A stretch of 64,000 nt of DNA from Rhodobacterales bacterium HKCCE3408 (GTDB taxonomy: Bacteria; Pseudomonadota; Alphaproteobacteria; Rhodobacterales; Rhodobacteraceae): assembly GCA_015689705.1 (NCBI GenBank), contig WVSN01000006.1, positions 1 to 64,000 of the forward strand, in the 5' to 3' direction. Both the position numbers and the translations under genes were made by a program. Each line of letters starts with the position of its first letter. Positions within the stretch are counted from its first letter, which is position 1. The notes below the pieces were generated by a model. It was not told the DNA's origin and searched no databases. It worked only from the letters and a program-made list of their open reading frames with translations. This document shows positions 7,599-17,045 of the stretch, piece after piece.

Positions 7599-8649
7599 TT
7601 TCAGTCTCGGTTTCCCACCCGCGCCGGTGCGCACCCTCGATGCGCTTGCGCAGGTCAGAATAGTCGGGCGTCTCGATCAGTCGTGCGATTTCGGCCTCAT
7701 GCGCCTTGATTGCGGCAGCTTGCAGTTCGGCGAGTTCAGGATCCTTCAGCAACCCGTCCATCTCGGCGCGGACGGCTTGGGACCATCGACCGATCCGGGT
7801 GTCACGCTGCTCGTTGATGTTGTAGCGCCGCCAGTAGTCGAGATCGGCCGGCTCGGTGGGATGATTGGCATTCCCCCGCGCCACCTGGCAAAGGAAGCTG
7901 TCCATTGAGCGCACGGCATAGTGGTTCAGCTGGACGAGATCATAACTGTAGACGCCACCCGGAAGAGACTTGATCTCGCGACCCAAAAGGTCAGCAGGAA
8001 TGGCCGTGCCCGCACCGTTCACCCAGTTCAGCGCGGCCGCCTCGTCGGGCAGCGGCCGCGGCGAATGGTTGGAGATGCGCTCGATCGGTGCTGCGGCCCG
8101 CGTAACCGACTTCACGCCGCGGGTATCGATCCGCTTGCGGCGCTTGCCGGTATAGTTCTGCGCCCGGTCGAACCTGTCGATCTGCAGGTCGGTGGAAAAA
8201 TCCCTGTGGCCCGCACAGCCGAATATGAGCTGGTTCATGCAGATCACGTCAGCCGTGCCGCAGGCCTCGATGAGGGCGCCGATCGTTCCGTCGCCTGCGT
8301 TCACGCAAATGAACTCGTCCATGTCCAGCGAGACGATCCAGTCAACACGCTTAAGCCGGGACAGCGTGTTGACGTAGTTTAGGACGGTCCAGTGGTGACG
8401 ACCTGTGCCGGTCAGGACCGAGGGATTCCCGAAATGGCGCAGGACGCCCATCTCGTCCAGCCGGTCGAGCAGGAGGTCCGTGCCATCCGTGCAATCGTTT
8501 GAAAAGACGAGGATATCGGTGACACCGATCAGCCTGTGATAGGCCACCCATTCGAGGATGAAGGGACCTTCGTTCTTGGCCGGGGTGACGGAAAGCACCC
8601 GCCGCGCCCGGTCCTGCCTGCCCGCCATATCGCGCCCCGGTCTTGCCAC
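7591..8649 (-). CDS. Glycosyltransferase family 2 protein
   Basis: 352 residues. The start SVTPAKNEGPFILEWVAYHR and the DMDEF metal/nucleotide-sugar motif (Asp109-x-Asp111) place it in the GT2-like group whose members begin with KNE and carry LDMDEF (Glyco_tranf_2_4 type). The fold is GT-A. No membrane segment is seen, so it is probably cytoplasmic or peripheral. Donor and acceptor are unknown; relatives often modify surface polysaccharide. It is cotranscribed with the GNAT gene downstream. Confidence 0.82.
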   Translation of the reverse strand: MARPGRDMAGRQDRARRVLSVTPAKNEGPFILEWVAYHRLIGVTDILVFSNDCTDGTDLLLDRLDEMGVLRHFGNPSVLTGTGRHHWTVLNYVNTLSRLKRVDWIVSLDMDEFICVNAGDGTIGALIEACGTADVICMNQLIFGCAGHRDFSTDLQIDRFDRAQNYTGKRRKRIDTRGVKSVTRAAAPIERISNHSPRPLPDEAAALNWVNGAGTAIPADLLGREIKSLPGGVYSYDLVQLNHYAVRSMDSFLCQVARGNANHPTEPADLDYWRRYNINEQRDTRIGRWSQAVRAEMDGLLKDPELAELQAAAIKAHEAEIARLIETPDYSDLRKRIEGAHRRGWETETENA

Positions 8650-8696
8650 TCCTCCGATCTAACCATGGCCGCCCGTGTATGGGCAACCGGGCGCGA

Positions 8697-9008
8697 TCAG
8701 TGGGTCCAAGCGCCGCGCCGGTCGGAGGCGAAATTCTCGCCGTAGCCGCGGGGGCGGATGTTCGGCTTCCGGGTCTTCGGCTTGACCACGACCGCGTCGA
8801 TCCCGTTCGCCTCGGCATAGGCCTCGGCCGCCTCACGCGTGTCGAAGCGCAGACGCACCTGGCTGTCCATATCGCCCGAAGATGTCCAGCCCATCAACGG
8901 ATCGACCTCGCGCTTCTCGGCCGGAACGTATTCCAGCACCCAGAGCTTGGTCCGGGCGTTGCCCGACGACATGGCCGTCCTGGCCGGTTTGTAGATGCGC
9001 GCGCGCAT
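8697..9008 (-). CDS. ETC complex I subunit conserved region protein (NDUFS4-like)
   Basis: 103 residues from ATG 9008 (GGAG 5 nt upstream). It begins [20 protein letters not shown] and includes [18 protein letters not shown] and a C-terminal [15 protein letters not shown], the pattern of the alphaproteobacterial homologue of mitochondrial NDUFS4, an accessory subunit at the NADH-oxidising arm of respiratory complex I. The nuo operon itself is not in the window. The longer frame upstream is not supported. Confidence 0.85.
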   Translation of the reverse strand: MRARIYKPARTAMSSGNARTKLWVLEYVPAEKREVDPLMGWTSSGDMDSQVRLRFDTREAAEAYAEANGIDAVVVKPKTRKPNIRPRGYGENFASDRRGAWTH

Positions 9009-9378
9009 GGGAACTCCGCGGATTTCTTGACGCGTCCGGTTATCCGGCATGTGCCGGCACGATGCAACGGGCATCAGGTCACAGCACGGGCGGAAGGCGG
9101 GAGGCACGCAGGGCTGGAAGTGGGTTGCCGGCACGTCCCGAGGGAGCGAGGGGTGGGTGGTGGTTCGGAAACGGCCGGCAACCATTTCTGCTGCTTGAAT
9201 CATGAAGGCTACGCGCCACACACCATGAAAACAAGCGCGTTTCACTATAAGCTTGTGAAATTTTTATTCAGTTTGATAACCTTTTGTTAACCATTGTCAG
9301 CAGTGTTCGGGCCCGTTTCCGCAGGGCCTTGAATCGGAACAAAATAAGATCATCTTGGGGTGATCCGAGGAATCGCCC
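9009..9378. promoter_or_regulatory. Divergent intergenic region between the complex I subunit and uvrB
   Basis: 370 bp without a gene. It holds a perfect GTGCCGGCAC palindrome (9051-9060), an AT-rich block (about 9228-9296) that is the likely uvrB promoter (weak match TTGTGA at 9253, 16 bp spacer, GATAAC at 9275), and two near-matches to the alphaproteobacterial LexA box GTTC-N7-GTTC: GTTC-N7-TTTC at 9305-9319 and, reversed, GAAC-N7-GATC at 9337-9351. Each has one mismatch, so SOS control of uvrB is only a possibility. Confidence 0.35.
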
Positions 9379-11574
9379 ATGCATAACAATTCCCCTCAGG
9401 CCATGCCCGAACTCGGCCGGTCGGTGGACGATGCCCGCGCCCGTCCGAAGCTTGAAGGCGGCCGGAAGTTCGTCATGGACACCGAGTTCAAGCCCGCCGG
9501 CGATCAGCCGACGGCCATCGCCGAGCTGTCGGACGGCATCGGTGCGGGCGAACAGGATCAGGTGCTTCTGGGCGCCACCGGCACGGGCAAGACCTTCACC
9601 ATGGCCAAGGTGATCGAGGAGACGCAACGTCCGGCAATCATCCTCGCGCCCAACAAGACACTGGCCGCGCAGCTGTATGGCGAGTTCAAGGGCTTCTTCC
9701 CCGAGAACGCGGTCGAGTACTTCGTCAGCTACTACGACTATTACCAGCCCGAAGCATACGTGCCGCGCTCGGATACCTACATCGAGAAGGAATCCCAGAT
9801 TAACGAGCAGATCGACCGGATGCGGCACTCGGCCACCCGGGCGCTTCTTGAGCGCGACGATGTCATCATCGTCGCCTCGGTCTCGTGCATCTACGGTATC
9901 GGGTCGGTCGAGACCTATGGCGCGATGACCCAGGATCTTCACGCCGGCAAGGAGTATGACCAGCGCAAGGTCATCGCCGATCTCGTGGCGCAGCAATACC
10001 GCCGCAACGACCAGGCCTTCGGGCGCGGCACGTTCCGCGTGCGCGGTGACAGCCTCGAGATCTGGCCTGCTCATCTCGAGGACCGGGCGTGGAAGCTGTC
10101 GTTCTTCGGCGAGGAACTGGAAAGCATCACCGAATTCGATCCGCTGACGGGTGCGAAAACGGACACGTTCGAGCGTGTGCGCGTCTACGCCAACTCCCAC
10201 TACGTCACGCCGCGCCCGACGCTTCAGCAGGCGATCAAGGGCATCAAGGCCGAACTCGTGACCCGGCTGAAGCAGCTCGAGGATGAAGGAAAGCTGCTCG
10301 AGGCGCAGCGGCTGGAACAGCGGACGAATTTCGATCTCGAAATGCTGGAGGCCACTGGCTCCTGCAACGGTATCGAGAACTATTCGCGCTACCTGACCGG
10401 TCGCGCGCCGGGCGAGCCACCGCCGACGCTGTTCGAATACATTCCCGACAACGCCATCGTATTCGCGGATGAAAGCCACGTCTCGGTGCCGCAGATCGGC
10501 GGCATGTATCGCGGCGACTACCGGCGCAAGTTCACACTCGCCGAGCACGGGTTCCGCCTGCCCTCCTGCATGGACAACCGCCCGCTCAAGTTCGAGGAAT
10601 GGGATGCGATGCGGCCCCAATCCGTCTTCGTGAGCGCCACGCCTGCCGCCTGGGAACTGGAACGCACGGGAGGCGTCTTCACCGAGCAGGTCATCCGTCC
10701 GACAGGCCTGATCGACCCGCAGGTCGAGATCCGGCCGGTGGAGATGCAGGTGGACGACCTTCTCGACGAAGTCCGAAAGGTCGCGGCCAAGGGCTACAGG
10801 ACGCTCTGCACGGTTCTGACGAAGCGCATGGCGGAGGACCTCACCGAGTACCTGCACGAACAGGGTATCCGGGTGCGATACATGCACTCGGACATCGACA
10901 CGCTTGAGCGGATCGAGATCCTGCGCGACCTCCGGCTAGGCGCGTTCGATGTGCTGGTGGGCATCAACCTACTGCGCGAAGGGCTCGACATTCCGGAATG
11001 CGGACTGGTCGCGATCCTCGATGCGGACAAGGAAGGTTTCCTGCGGTCGGAAACCTCGCTCATCCAGACCATCGGCCGCGCGGCGCGGAACGCTGACGGC
11101 CGGGTTATCATGTATGCCGACTCGATCACCGGCTCGATGGAACGCGCCATGCGCGAAACCGAGCGGCGCCGCGAAAAGCAGATTGCCTATAACGAGGCCA
11201 ACGGCATCACGCCCGCGACGGTCAAGAAGAACGTCGAAGACATTCTCGCTGGTCTCTACAAGGGCGACGTCGACATGAACCGGGTCACCGCCAAGGTCGA
11301 CAAGCCGATGGTCGGGGCGAACCTTCAGGCCCATCTCGAGGGGCTGCGCGACCAGATGCGCAAGGCGGCAGAGAACCTCGAATTCGAGGAAGCCGCCCGG
11401 GTCCGGGACGAGATCAAGCGGCTCGAAGCCGTCGATCTCGCCGTGGCCGACGATCCGCTGGCGCGCCAGTCGGCTGTCGAACAGGCGGTCGAGGCTTCCT
11501 CGAGGTCGAGCGGGCGGAGCACGGCCGGGCGTCCGGGCCAGCGCGGCGGCAACGTGAAGCGCCGTCGCCGCTGA
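9379..11574 (+). CDS. uvrB: Excinuclease ABC subunit B
   Basis: 731 residues, full length. UvrB is the damage-verifying helicase-like subunit of nucleotide excision repair; it is loaded by UvrA and recruits UvrC. Visible: Walker A GATGTGKT (65-72), the [15 protein letters not shown] beta-hairpin that clamps DNA (about 118-132), DESH Walker B (364-367), the RxxR-type helicase motif region QTIGRAARN, and the C-terminal UVR domain (about 655-683) that contacts UvrC. The ATG at 9379 has GAGGAA 7 nt upstream. The ~30-residue N-terminal extension is longer than in E. coli. Confidence 0.98.
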   Translation: MHNNSPQAMPELGRSVDDARARPKLEGGRKFVMDTEFKPAGDQPTAIAELSDGIGAGEQDQVLLGATGTGKTFTMAKVIEETQRPAIILAPNKTLAAQLYGEFKGFFPENAVEYFVSYYDYYQPEAYVPRSDTYIEKESQINEQIDRMRHSATRALLERDDVIIVASVSCIYGIGSVETYGAMTQDLHAGKEYDQRKVIADLVAQQYRRNDQAFGRGTFRVRGDSLEIWPAHLEDRAWKLSFFGEELESITEFDPLTGAKTDTFERVRVYANSHYVTPRPTLQQAIKGIKAELVTRLKQLEDEGKLLEAQRLEQRTNFDLEMLEATGSCNGIENYSRYLTGRAPGEPPPTLFEYIPDNAIVFADESHVSVPQIGGMYRGDYRRKFTLAEHGFRLPSCMDNRPLKFEEWDAMRPQSVFVSATPAAWELERTGGVFTEQVIRPTGLIDPQVEIRPVEMQVDDLLDEVRKVAAKGYRTLCTVLTKRMAEDLTEYLHEQGIRVRYMHSDIDTLERIEILRDLRLGAFDVLVGINLLREGLDIPECGLVAILDADKEGFLRSETSLIQTIGRAARNADGRVIMYADSITGSMERAMRETERRREKQIAYNEANGITPATVKKNVEDILAGLYKGDVDMNRVTAKVDKPMVGANLQAHLEGLRDQMRKAAENLEFEEAARVRDEIKRLEAVDLAVADDPLARQSAVEQAVEASSRSSGRSTAGRPGQRGGNVKRRRR

Positions 11575-11687
11575 GATCCGAACATCGCGGTTTCGGCCTG
11601 GCGGTACGGATTCCGCGACTTGCCGCCCGAGTGTTGGGCGGCCAGACTTCCGTCATTGTTTACGACGATTTCGAGGGGGCCACGTTG

Positions 11688-12020
11688 ATGGCGACCACTC
11701 TCTATGGCTTTGGTTTTACATGCCTTACTGCCGGACTTGCCATCCTTGCGGATACGCTCCTGAAACATGCCGCGGTTAAAGGCGAACTTCTGTCCTTGCC
11801 CGTGGCGATCGGCTGTCTGCTCTACGTCGCCTCGGCGCTTCTGTGGTTCGGTGCCGTGCGGCACATCTCGCTCGCGCAGGCCGGTGTGGCCTACGGCATG
11901 ATCACTCTTGTTGCGCTGGCAATCGTGGGAATGACGATGTTCGGCGAGCCCATGTCCCGCCGGCATCTCGCCGGCGTCGTCTGCGCGCTGTGCGCGATGG
12001 GCCTGATGATCCGCGCCTGA
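11688..12020 (+). CDS. Small four-helix membrane protein, SMR/DMT-like
   Basis: 110 residues from ATG 11688 with four hydrophobic segments (about 4-24, 33-52, 58-78, 86-108), the size and topology of small multidrug resistance proteins. The first helix reads AILADTLLKH where EmrE has the essential Glu14 about eight residues before the Lys. Here that position is Ala and the nearest acid is an Asp four residues before the Lys. It is therefore unlikely to be a classical proton/drug antiporter; ArnE/F-like or other DMT roles are possible. It follows uvrB by 114 bp. Confidence 0.7.
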   Translation: MATTLYGFGFTCLTAGLAILADTLLKHAAVKGELLSLPVAIGCLLYVASALLWFGAVRHISLAQAGVAYGMITLVALAIVGMTMFGEPMSRRHLAGVVCALCAMGLMIRA

Positions 12021-12143
12021 TCCCGCCGGCGCAGCGAAGCCCGCAACACCCATTCTCCGCCGCGCCGCCCGGCTTTTGCCCAAAAGCTGCCGGAAATACG
12101 CGTAACAACCGGGTCGAAAAACAAGAAGCGTTGGGTGCACCCG

Positions 12144-13313
12144 ATGAGCCTGCTGTCGTTCGTATCGTCCCTGTCCGCCCGCGTCATCGGGCTGTCCGGC
12201 CTCGTGGCCGCGGCCATCGTCTGGCAGATCGGCGCCGCCTTCCTGCTCGGATCCGGCGCGGACCAGACGGTCGTACTGGCAGTGACGGCGTTCCTCGGGC
12301 TCATGTCGCTATTCTTTCTCGTCCCCGGGCTTCACGACCTGATCCTGCGCGGGACACTGCCAGCCGTTCCGCGCATCGTCTTCATCCTCGTCAGCGCGGC
12401 CTTCGTCGCGATCTGCGGGCTCAGTTTCGTAGAATTCACCGGCCAGCCGCCGATCGATCTGCCGGTTCAGGTCGGCCCGGACGAGGCCGGGATCGCGGCA
12501 CTGGTCGTCGGGGCATTGTGGCTTCTGACCTATGTCATCGGGATCGGCTACCGCGCGCTTCGGCTGCGTGTGGAAGCCGAGGTGACGACCTTCTCGCCCC
12601 GCCGCTCGGGCGTAATCGAGATCGGCAATGGCCGCACGGTCACCGACTACGCGGCGATGTTCCAGTCCGAGGCCGAGAAGGAACGGGTCTTCCGCCCCGA
12701 GCTTCGTGATCGCGACATGCTGGATTTCCTGTCCGGCCTGATCGTCCTGCTTCTTGTCGTCTCCGCCGTCGCCATGCGCCTCGGCTCCTCGGTTCAGAGC
12801 GAAGCCCTCGCCGACTGGCTGCTGACCCATCGCATGCAAGCCCTCGGCGCCGCCGGCTTCGCCGCGCTGATCGTGGTGATGAACGGCCTGATGCGTGCGC
12901 CGGCAACCGAACGTCAGGCCCGCCGCAGCCTGATGATGCGCCTTCTCGGCGTCGTCATCTTCCTTCCCGCGCTGGCCTGGGGCCTGTTCTCTCTGGTGCC
13001 CCATGACGGCCTGCCGACCGCCTGGAACCTCATCACCGATAACGAGGAAGCGACCATCACCTACCGCGTTGTCGAGGTGATGGAGAGCCGCAACTTCGCC
13101 GGCTGCGCGCTTCTCGCACTCGACGACCGGCCCGAGCTCGAAATGATGACCTGTGCCTTCGATCCCGCTTTTGCGGCTGGTCTTACGCCGGGCGACCGGG
13201 TCTCGATCACGGGCGAGCTGAGCCCCTATGCGCACACCTTCGAAACCGCGACATTGCTGTCGCGCGGCGGTGTCCAGCCGCTGGTCCTGCCGCAGGCCAA
13301 TTCCGGACCCTGA
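12144..13313 (+). CDS. Multi-span inner-membrane protein of unknown function
   Basis: About 389 residues from ATG 12144 (a GTG at 12135 is also possible). Roughly seven hydrophobic segments cover residues 10-280: four before a soluble loop (about 140-185) and three after. A C-terminal domain of about 100 residues with two Cys (CALLAL and MTCAF) follows the last helix and contains a short segment resembling an OB-like stretch (TPGDRVSITGELSPY). No family recognised. Alone on the plus strand, 124 bp after the SMR-like gene. Confidence 0.65.
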   Translation: MSLLSFVSSLSARVIGLSGLVAAAIVWQIGAAFLLGSGADQTVVLAVTAFLGLMSLFFLVPGLHDLILRGTLPAVPRIVFILVSAAFVAICGLSFVEFTGQPPIDLPVQVGPDEAGIAALVVGALWLLTYVIGIGYRALRLRVEAEVTTFSPRRSGVIEIGNGRTVTDYAAMFQSEAEKERVFRPELRDRDMLDFLSGLIVLLLVVSAVAMRLGSSVQSEALADWLLTHRMQALGAAGFAALIVVMNGLMRAPATERQARRSLMMRLLGVVIFLPALAWGLFSLVPHDGLPTAWNLITDNEEATITYRVVEVMESRNFAGCALLALDDRPELEMMTCAFDPAFAAGLTPGDRVSITGELSPYAHTFETATLLSRGGVQPLVLPQANSGP

Positions 13314-13373
13314 CGCCGCGGGCACGAGGCCGTCGGCGCTTGCAGCCCTCTCTGCCGGCGCTATCTAGTCGGC

Positions 13374-13796
13374 ATGCGTGTCGCCCTCGTCCTCATCTGT
13401 CTTGCTTTGCCGGCACAGGCCTGGAAGGCCGGCGTATCTGACGGGATCTGCACGCTCAGCCACGAGACTGCGAATGTTTCGGTACAGCTGACCTACGACC
13501 CCGCCCTGCCCCAGTACGCGATCACCGTCACAGGCCCGGACGACTGGCCGGACGCTCCAGTCTTCGCGATGCACTTTCTCGGCGGGCGCGAGCTCTTCAT
13601 TTCCACCGACCGTCACGTCATCGACGGCCCCGCTCTCACGGTCACGGACCGTGGCTTCGGCAACGTCCTCGACGGACTCGAGTTCAACACCCGGGCGGTG
13701 GCGGCATCGGGGGGCGCGGCAGTCGACATTCCGCTGGACGGCGCAGCCCCTGCCGTTGCCGCATTCCGGGCCTGTACGACAGCGCCGACCGCCTGA
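13374..13796 (+). CDS. Small secreted protein, unknown function
   Basis: 140 residues. The N-terminus [20 protein letters not shown] is a Sec signal peptide with a probable AQA cleavage site. The mature part is beta-rich ([18 protein letters not shown]) with two Cys (about 26 and 133) that may pair. No known domain. It ends 50 bp before tRNA-Ala. Exported to the periplasm by inference. Confidence 0.65.
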   Translation: MRVALVLICLALPAQAWKAGVSDGICTLSHETANVSVQLTYDPALPQYAITVTGPDDWPDAPVFAMHFLGGRELFISTDRHVIDGPALTVTDRGFGNVLDGLEFNTRAVAASGGAAVDIPLDGAAPAVAAFRACTTAPTA

Positions 13797-13845
13797 TCGA
13801 GTCCTCTTGCACTGACTGCCAAAATCGCCCATGTAGCGCGGCGTC

Positions 13846-13921
<76 letters not shown>

Positions 13922-14325
13922 AAACCCAAACCAAAACCATTGAATTTGAAGACCACGCTGACTCACTGTGAGCCGGGTCCATCACGCGTCCCTCCACCCG
14001 AAGATGGGGCCAATCCTTACGGAGCCATCTTTGGCGACCTTCGCAACGGCCCGGTATGAAGCAAACATTGCCGAACTGGGTGCCGGGCCTGGGCGCAAAC
14101 TAGTGTCCGGCTATTGCAAGACCTTGGCCGCGTGGGCGACGGCCATCTCCCCACGTCCGCTAGGCGGACGTAGCGGACCTCACTTGAGATAATACATCCA
14201 AGCGGTGCCTTCCGCCCGCCCCCCTGCACTGCCGCGTCGGCATCAGGACGGCGACGTTGCACGGTCCGAAGTTGTCTTCATCGCGTCCGCCGGACAATCA
14301 GCGGCGCATCGCAAAGGTGGCAAAC
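13922..14325. other. Intergenic region between tRNA-Ala and glpR
   Basis: 404 bp without a supportable gene. The only clear structure is a perfect inverted repeat ACGTCCGC-TAG-GCGGACGT at 14153-14171, followed by a partial third copy (AGCGGACC). No T-tract follows it. It could be a hairpin ending the glpR transcript or an operator-like site. Confidence 0.4.
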
Positions 14326-15087
14326 TCACTTCGCGACGAGGACCTGCACACCCCAGGCCCGACACCGCTCAGCCAGATCCGGCGGCAGGTTCCGGTCCGT
14401 GACGAAGATGTCCAAATCCGCCAGCGAAGCGATCCGTACCGGCGCGGTCCTGTTGAACTTGGTGCTGTCGGCCACGAGGAACGTCTTCCGCGCGCGGGAA
14501 ATGATTGTCTGGCTGACACCGACTTCCTGAACGTCGAAATCAAGGATCTCGCCATCGGTGTCGAGCGCCGAGCAACCGATAACGGCATAGTCGAACTTGA
14601 AGCTGCGGATGGTCTCGATCGTCAGCGATCCGGTGAGCCCGCCATCGGACCGCCTCAGGTTCCCGCCGGCCACGACGACTTCACAATCTGGATTGGCGCG
14701 CAGGATGTTCGCGACGTTGATGTTGTTGGTTACGACGAGAAGCCCGATGTGGTGCAGAAGTTCCGTCGCCACAGCTTCCGTGCTGGTTCCGATATTCAGA
14801 AAGACAGACGTGTCGTTCGGGATCGACTGTGCGCAGAGCCGCGCAATCGCCGCTTTCTCGACCGACTGAAGCCCGCGCCGATGCTCGTAGATCAGGTTCG
14901 CTGTGCCCGACGGAATGATGGCACCGCCATGAACGCGCTCGAGCCGGCCCGCCTCGGCGAGCTCCGTGAGGTCCCGGCGGATCGTCTGAAGCGTCACGCC
15001 GAAATGACGCGCAAGCGAGTCGACCGTGACCTTGCCCTCCCGCCGGGCGATATCGAGAATCTCGGGATGTCGAAAGGTCTGCGTCAT
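14326..15087 (-). CDS. glpR: DeoR-family repressor of the glycerol-3-phosphate regulon
   Basis: 253 residues. The DeoR helix-turn-helix (about 6-56, with HFGVTLQTIRRDL) is followed by a DeoR sugar-phosphate sensor domain (IGTSTEAV, VVAGGNLRR, IIGCSALD-type motifs). It is divergent from glpD and the glycerol ABC genes, so it is assigned as GlpR, presumably relieved by glycerol-3-phosphate. Operator-like repeats lie beside both its own start and glpD (separate entries), consistent with autoregulation plus control of the operon. Confidence 0.9.
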   Translation of the reverse strand: MTQTFRHPEILDIARREGKVTVDSLARHFGVTLQTIRRDLTELAEAGRLERVHGGAIIPSGTANLIYEHRRGLQSVEKAAIARLCAQSIPNDTSVFLNIGTSTEAVATELLHHIGLLVVTNNINVANILRANPDCEVVVAGGNLRRSDGGLTGSLTIETIRSFKFDYAVIGCSALDTDGEILDFDVQEVGVSQTIISRARKTFLVADSTKFNRTAPVRIASLADLDIFVTDRNLPPDLAERCRAWGVQVLVAK

Positions 15088-15149
15088 GCGTTCCGGCCGA
15101 TAGCTGGCGGGGCTGTAGTCGAATTTGCGCGTTCAATGCAACAAAAATG

Positions 15150-15168
15150 TTCGTTTGCGTTCGCTTTT
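15150..15168 (+). promoter_or_regulatory. Putative GlpR operator, glpR-proximal
   Basis: TTCGTTTGCGTTCGCTTTT lies 63 bp upstream of the glpR start. It begins with ATGTTCG context like the E. coli GlpR half-site. The same pattern, TTCGTTTNCGTTCGNTT, occurs on the opposite strand at 15320-15338. Confidence 0.5.
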
Positions 15169-15298
15169 TCGGGCTTCGCTGCTGCGCAGCGTTGATACCC
15201 CCTCGGAATCGCTCTGACCGCTGCCGAGGGAACCTCTGAAGACGGCCAACTACTGGCAGATGCCACCCGAACTCCATCCTAAAACTTTGATTTTGTTT

Positions 15299-15312
15299 GA
15301 TCAAATTTGATC
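15299..15312. promoter_or_regulatory. Perfect palindrome GATCAAATTTGATC
   Basis: A 14 bp perfect palindrome in the glpR-glpD intergenic region, immediately before the glpD-proximal operator-like repeat. It is flanked by T/A-rich sequence that may carry the glpD promoter. It could bind a second regulator; unknown. Confidence 0.35.
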
Positions 15313-15319
15313 CAGCTTC

Positions 15320-15338
15320 AAACGAACGGAAACGAAAA
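15320..15338 (-). promoter_or_regulatory. Putative GlpR operator, glpD-proximal
   Basis: Reverse complement of AAACGAACGGAAACGAAAA reads TTTTCGTTTCCGTTCGTTT, sharing TTCGTTTNCGTTCGNTT with the site at 15150-15168. It lies about 100 bp upstream of the glpD start. The rest of the 350 bp intergenic region holds no gene. Confidence 0.5.
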
Positions 15339-15436
15339 GAAAATCCTTTCCTTTTTGACCGCTTTGGATAGACATTACGGGTAACCGGGCACGATCACAG
15401 AAATCGGCGCAGAGCCCGGGACATGGGAGGACGGAT

Positions 15437-17035
15437 TTGCCCTGCTTGGCAAGGGATACGATCGCATGCGATCTGTTCGTCGTTGGTGGTGGCATCAACG
15501 GCGTTGGCGTCGCGCGGGACGCCGTGGGACGCGGTCTCTCTGTCGTGCTCGCGGAGATGGACGACCTCGCCTCTGCGACCTCCTCTGCCTCGACCAAGCT
15601 GTTCCATGGCGGATTGCGGTATCTCGAGTATTTCGAGTTGCGCCTGGTGCGCGAGGCGTTGATCGAGCGCGAGACGTTGCTGCGCGCGATGCCGCATATC
15701 AGCTGGCCCATGCGTTTCGTGCTTCCCTATCATCCTGACATGCGGTTCGAAGCGTCCACGCCGCTTTCCCGGCTGCTTGGCACCGTTGCGCCCTGGATGC
15801 GCGGACGCCGGCCGGCCTGGCTGATCCGGCTGGGTCTCTTCCTCTACGATACGCTCGGGGGGCGGAAGATCCTGCCACCTACCGCCACGCTCGACCTTCG
15901 GAACGCGCGAGAAGGCACCCCGTTGCAGGAGCGGTTCGAGCATGCCTTCGAATATTCGGATTGCTGGGTCCAGGATACGCGCCTTGTCACGCTGAATGCC
16001 CGGGATGCGGCGGAACGGGGCGCGACGATCCTGACGCGCGCGAAGGTCGTCTTCGCCGAACGCGTGGATGGTGCGTGGCGGGTTGTCGTCGAGGATGAGC
16101 ACGGCGTCCGCGAGGTTCGGGCCCGCGCCCTGGTCAACGCCGGCGGACCATGGGTCGGCCAGCTGCTCAGCCAGGCAATCGGTGCCAAGTCGAACGCGTC
16201 AGTGCGCCTTGTCCGCGGCAGCCATATCGTCACGCGCAAGCTCTATGATCACGACAAATGCTACCTGTTCCAGGGGGCGGATGGCCGCGTCGTCTTCGCC
16301 ATCCCGTTCGAGGAGGACTTCACGCTTATCGGCACGACCGACGAGGAGCATCCCGATCCCGCGGCGCCCGCACGATGCACCGACAAGGAGCGGCGATATC
16401 TGATCGACTTCGTGAACGACTATCTCGCCAGCCCGATATCGGAGCGCGACGTGGTCTGGAGCTATTCCGGTGTCCGGCCGCTCTACGACGATGGCGCGCG
16501 CTCGGCCACGGCAGCGACCCGCGACTACACGCTGACACTGGAGGGGGAGACAGGCGCGCCGCTGCTGAACATTTTCGGCGGCAAGATCACGACCTACCGC
16601 CGCCTGGCCGAAGCTGCACTCGATAAGCTCGCGCCGTACTTTCCCGGTCTTCCCGGAAGATGGACGGCCGGGGTCGCGCTGCCGGGCGGTGATTTCGCCG
16701 TTGGCGACGCAGACGGTCTGGCCAACGAGCTCGCCAACGCGTACGGCTTTGTCGATCCCGCATGGGCTCGAAGGCTGATCCGTTGTTACGGCACGGACGC
16801 AGCCCGGATGCTCGATGGAGCGAGATCTGCCGCCGATCTCGGAACGAATTTCGGCGCGACCCTGACCGAGCGCGAGGTCGCGTGGCTGATCGACAAGGAA
16901 TTTGCGCGGACGGGTGACGACGTCGTATGGCGGCGGACGAAGCTCGGGCTTCGCATGTCGCACGAGGAAATCGCGGCGCTCGATGCGTGGATGCAGACCG
17001 GCCGTCCGGCGCAAGGTCTGAGCGCGGTGGGATGA
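15437..17035 (+). CDS. glpD: Aerobic glycerol-3-phosphate dehydrogenase
   Basis: 532 residues. It oxidises sn-glycerol-3-phosphate to dihydroxyacetone phosphate with FAD, passing electrons to quinone at the inner membrane. The FAD dinucleotide motif GGGINGVG is at 17-24, with LFHGGLRYLEYFELRLVREA and IFGGKITTYRRLAEAAL as in GlpD. The C-terminal helical domain (about 395-520) is present. Start is TTG at 15437, chosen because GGGAGGA sits 5 nt upstream. First gene of the glp operon, 10 bp before glpS, and divergent from glpR. Confidence 0.95.
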   Translation: MPCLARDTIACDLFVVGGGINGVGVARDAVGRGLSVVLAEMDDLASATSSASTKLFHGGLRYLEYFELRLVREALIERETLLRAMPHISWPMRFVLPYHPDMRFEASTPLSRLLGTVAPWMRGRRPAWLIRLGLFLYDTLGGRKILPPTATLDLRNAREGTPLQERFEHAFEYSDCWVQDTRLVTLNARDAAERGATILTRAKVVFAERVDGAWRVVVEDEHGVREVRARALVNAGGPWVGQLLSQAIGAKSNASVRLVRGSHIVTRKLYDHDKCYLFQGADGRVVFAIPFEEDFTLIGTTDEEHPDPAAPARCTDKERRYLIDFVNDYLASPISERDVVWSYSGVRPLYDDGARSATAATRDYTLTLEGETGAPLLNIFGGKITTYRRLAEAALDKLAPYFPGLPGRWTAGVALPGGDFAVGDADGLANELANAYGFVDPAWARRLIRCYGTDAARMLDGARSAADLGTNFGATLTEREVAWLIDKEFARTGDDVVWRRTKLGLRMSHEEIAALDAWMQTGRPAQGLSAVG

Positions 17036-17045
17036 GGGGAAACCG

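Noticed and set aside
9268-10887. 539-residue open frame on the minus strand inside uvrB
   Set aside because: It is the antisense of a conserved high-GC gene; composition is Arg/Gly/Leu-rich and has no family pattern.
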